Source: Nostoc linckia NIES-25 (GTDB lineage Bacteria; Cyanobacteriota; Cyanobacteriia; Cyanobacteriales; Nostocaceae). Taken from it: a stretch of DNA of 64,000 bases. Location: positions 5,095,508 to 5,159,507 of the forward strand of contig NZ_AP018222.1 in the NCBI RefSeq assembly GCF_002368035.1, written 5' to 3'. Position 1 is the stretch's first letter; every line of letters starts with the position of its first letter. The translations under genes and the position numbers were made by a program. The notes under the pieces were generated by a model, which was not told where the DNA came from, searched no databases, and was given only the letters and a program-made list of their open reading frames with translations. This document shows positions 62,069 through 64,000 of the stretch, one piece after another.

Positions 62069-62650
62069 CTATCCCCTAGCATGATTTTGAGCGATCATTT
62101 GCTCTAGCAGTTGTTGAGAAACACAACGACGCTCGGAACAATAAGCTATCAAGTTGATTCCGTTCATCATTCGCACGCTGCTAACTCTGACACGAAAATC
62201 ATCCGTGACAAACCAACAACGTTCTTGTCCTTGGTTGTTGTCATAATCAGTAGCAATCGTCAGCACTCCATCATGAGCAAATTGATATCGGCTAATAACC
62301 GGAATGCTCTCTACATAACCTTGGTTGCGGATTAATTTCCCAGAAAGCCTCGTTTCATCGTCAGGAATGTCAACCAAAATGGCAGCATTATCGGCGTTCG
62401 GCGGTCTTGTGTCTAGGTTAGCTTGCCATCCAAAGCTAGCGCCTCCGGTTGCTTTATCTGGCTCTATTCCTTGTGCCTTACAGACTTCTTGGACTTTGGG
62501 ATCGTCTTTTTCGATAACTGTAACGATTAAATTCGACTCACCCGACTCATCTGCGGCTGAGTCAAAGTGATGAACCGAACGCTCTGTAAACCATATGCCT
62601 TCACTTTTACGGAAGAAGTCAATCATTGACAAAGGTGGTATCATATGCAT
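62069..62650 (-). CDS. CpeS/CpcS-family phycobilin lyase
   Basis: 193 residues of the CpcS/CpeS (T/S-type) lyase family: MIDFFRKSEGIWFTERSVHH FDSAADESGESNLIV, GGASFGWQANLDTRPPNADN, and QGQERCWFVTDDFRVRVSSV RMMNGINLIAYCSERRC. Family members attach bilins to beta-82-type cysteines of phycobiliproteins. The neighbouring pebAB genes suggest a phycoerythrobilin donor (CpeS or CpeU role), but a phycocyanobilin role on CpcB Cys82 is also possible; the subtype is left open. The start may be at 62650 or at the ATG eight codons later (62626). Confidence 0.85.
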   Translation of the reverse strand: MHMIPPLSMIDFFRKSEGIWFTERSVHHFDSAADESGESNLIVTVIEKDDPKVQEVCKAQGIEPDKATGGASFGWQANLDTRPPNADNAAILVDIPDDETRLSGKLIRNQGYVESIPVISRYQFAHDGVLTIATDYDNNQGQERCWFVTDDFRVRVSSVRMMNGINLIAYCSERRCVSQQLLEQMIAQNHARG

Positions 62651-63020
62651 CTATTTGGAAACCTCTTTTAAAAGAATACTTTTGGCAAAATCTTGTTGTA
62701 TAGCACGAGGCAGCTATGCAGAAGGCAGAAGGTAAAACTATTGCTATTCCTAGCATTCACGCTTTAAAAATGTCCTAACCTATATGACTACCGCTATAAT
62801 CCTAGCGATCGCTATCTGATGGAAACAGGCAATGGGCAATAGGCAACAGATTTTTTCACCAATGATTTTGGATTAATGTACTACCTTTTGTATTATTTGT
62901 ATTGTTTGGATTAATTATTTTGTTGTTATGTAAAATTTACAGATGACAGCTTGCATTTTATCTTTTTTGGTTCCTTGAGTGAAAGAATTATTTCAATAGG
63001 TTTTGTTAGTTTCATATCTG
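62651..63020. other. Divergent gap between the lyase and pentapeptide-repeat genes
   Basis: About 370 bp; AT-rich, one GCGATCGC site at about 62804, short AGAAGGC repeats at about 62717-62735. No coding sequence. Promoters for both flanking genes presumably lie here but are not assignable. Confidence 0.45.
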
Positions 63021-63845
63021 ATGACAAATAGTGAAATTCGCCTGATTACCAGAGAACGCCCCAGTCCAACTCCAGAAATCTTAACAGCCCTCAAAGCAGG
63101 ACTTCCTTTAGAAAAAGTAGATTTGAGTGAATTCAATCTGCGGGGAGTTGATTTAAAACAAGCTAACTTAACTCAAGCCAAGCTACTAGGAGCTGACCTC
63201 AGTGGGATGGTCTTGAGTGATGCAAATCTCGGTGGAGCCGATTTGCGAGGTGCAAACCTGCAAGGAGCGGATTTGAGTGGAGCAAATTTGCAGGGAGCTT
63301 ATTTAAACCGTGCTGACCTGCAACAAGCGAATCTCAGCGGGGCAAATTTGCAAGGAGCTAAACTGCAAGTAGCGTGTTATGATACACAGACAAAATGGCC
63401 TGAAGAATATAACTACAAAGGTTCGGGAGCAGTGGGGCCAGGTGCTAATCTTAATGGCGCTTATCTCAACACGGCTTTTTTACGCAATGCAGATTTGCAA
63501 GGAGCTAATTTGCGCGGAGCTTACCTCAGCGGTGCTGACCTGACTGGAGCAAATTTACAAGGGGCGGCTTTGAGTGGTGCTGACTTGAGTAAAGCTTATT
63601 TGACGGGGGCTTGCTTACGGAATACTAGATTAACTGGAGCCAATTTGCAGGGTACAGATTTGCGAGCAACCGATCTGACTAACGCAGAAATGGAGCATCT
63701 TGAGAGTATTGCCGGGGCAGATTTTAGTCTTGCCCAAGGACTGACAGAAGCAACCAAAGCTATGCTTGGCAGCCGTCCAGCATCAGAACTCGATGTTTGG
63801 AACGCCTACACTCGCAAAACAACTCGTGAAAGTTTAAGTGGGTGA
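63021..63845 (+). CDS. Pentapeptide-repeat protein
   Basis: 274 residues. From about residue 35 to 230 the sequence follows the A(D/N)LxG rule (LSEFNLRGVDLKQANLTQAK, LSDANLGGADLRGANLQGAD, and so on), predicting a right-handed quadrilateral beta-helix. One break occurs at about 120-145 (VACYDTQTKWPEEYNYKGSG), which looks like a loop insertion. The ATG at 63021 is chosen over a TTG at 63003. No signal peptide. Function unknown; cyanobacteria have many such proteins. Confidence 0.88.
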   Translation: MTNSEIRLITRERPSPTPEILTALKAGLPLEKVDLSEFNLRGVDLKQANLTQAKLLGADLSGMVLSDANLGGADLRGANLQGADLSGANLQGAYLNRADLQQANLSGANLQGAKLQVACYDTQTKWPEEYNYKGSGAVGPGANLNGAYLNTAFLRNADLQGANLRGAYLSGADLTGANLQGAALSGADLSKAYLTGACLRNTRLTGANLQGTDLRATDLTNAEMEHLESIAGADFSLAQGLTEATKAMLGSRPASELDVWNAYTRKTTRESLSG

Positions 63846-64000
63846 ACAAAAGTTATGAGTTCTGGTAGGCAATAGATAAAGAAAGTCTCTTGGCGCTGGG
63901 GTTTGACGATGGCAAGCAGGGGGAGCAGGGGGAGAAGGGGAAGCAGCGGGAGCAAGAAAAATGATTTGTATCAATAATTTCGTGAAATGGTATTGGTATA
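63846..64000. other. Right edge of the window
   Basis: Intergenic; contains heptamer-like GGGGAGCA/AGGGGGAGC units at about 63918-63955. No gene starts before the edge. Confidence 0.4.

Overview
The window is cyanobacterial chromosome, most probably from a filamentous, heterocyst-forming (Nostocales) strain that makes phycoerythrobilin. The evidence is a phycocyanin rod operon, both phycoerythrobilin reductases (PebA, PebB), a sucrose synthase of the Nostoc type, very frequent HIP1 octamers (GCGATCGC), short tandem heptamer repeats in many gaps, and a set of glycosyltransferases with close Nostoc-type relatives. The species cannot be named from sequence reading alone.

Layout. 1-5.6 kb: the end of an exopolysaccharide locus (tyrosine autokinase, O-antigen ligase/polymerase, GT4 glycosyltransferase, Wzx-type flippase). 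5.9-8.6 kb: a UbiB/ABC1 kinase, a small membrane protein and a dead Uma2-family fragment. 8.6-19.2 kb: a glycan-assembly cluster with three tandem paralogous DxD glycosyltransferases, a GT10 (fucosyltransferase-like) enzyme, two GT4 enzymes, two further DxD proteins and an ABC exporter with an unusual histidine-kinase-like tail. 19.6-23.6 kb: housekeeping genes (gloB, rplI, dnaB, an FKBP isomerase, a small coiled-coil protein). 23.7-24.2 kb: a small gene interrupted by a 123-bp miniature transposon.

24.3-30.0 kb holds the most unusual block: a three-gene operon with a winged-helix-like protein, a P-loop ATPase, and an 867-residue fusion of a DEDDy (RNase D-like) exonuclease, a Cas4/RecB-type PD-(D/E)XK nuclease with a four-cysteine Fe-S signature, and an FtsK/SpoIIIE DNA motor. 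It looks like a DNA-processing or anti-invader machine; I do not recognise it as a described system. It is followed by three miniature elements nested inside one another.

30.6-53.7 kb: a Tat-exported molybdopterin oxidoreductase, a PyrF-PyrE fusion, an AI-2E family permease, MCE/MlaF lipid-transport genes, threonine aldolase, cobA-sirB (siroheme/corrin branch), tRNA-His, a repeat-rich gap, susA, a ROK glucokinase, a creatininase-family amidohydrolase, a GNAT enzyme and bifunctional PutA.

54.1-62.7 kb is the light-harvesting region, all on the minus strand: a CpeS/CpcS-family lyase, pebA, pebB, then cpcB-cpcA-(two rod linkers)-cpcD-cpcE-cpcF. A strong hairpin separates cpcBA from the linker genes. 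The window ends with a pentapeptide-repeat protein.

Miniature repeats are a second theme. Family A (123 bp, 3-bp target duplication), family B (about 180 bp, always found at the tip of a longer palindrome), family C (about 95 bp around a GTAGGGGC palindrome), element D (16-bp inverted ends flanked by 20-bp direct repeats), and a short palindrome that occurs both between genes and in frame inside putA.
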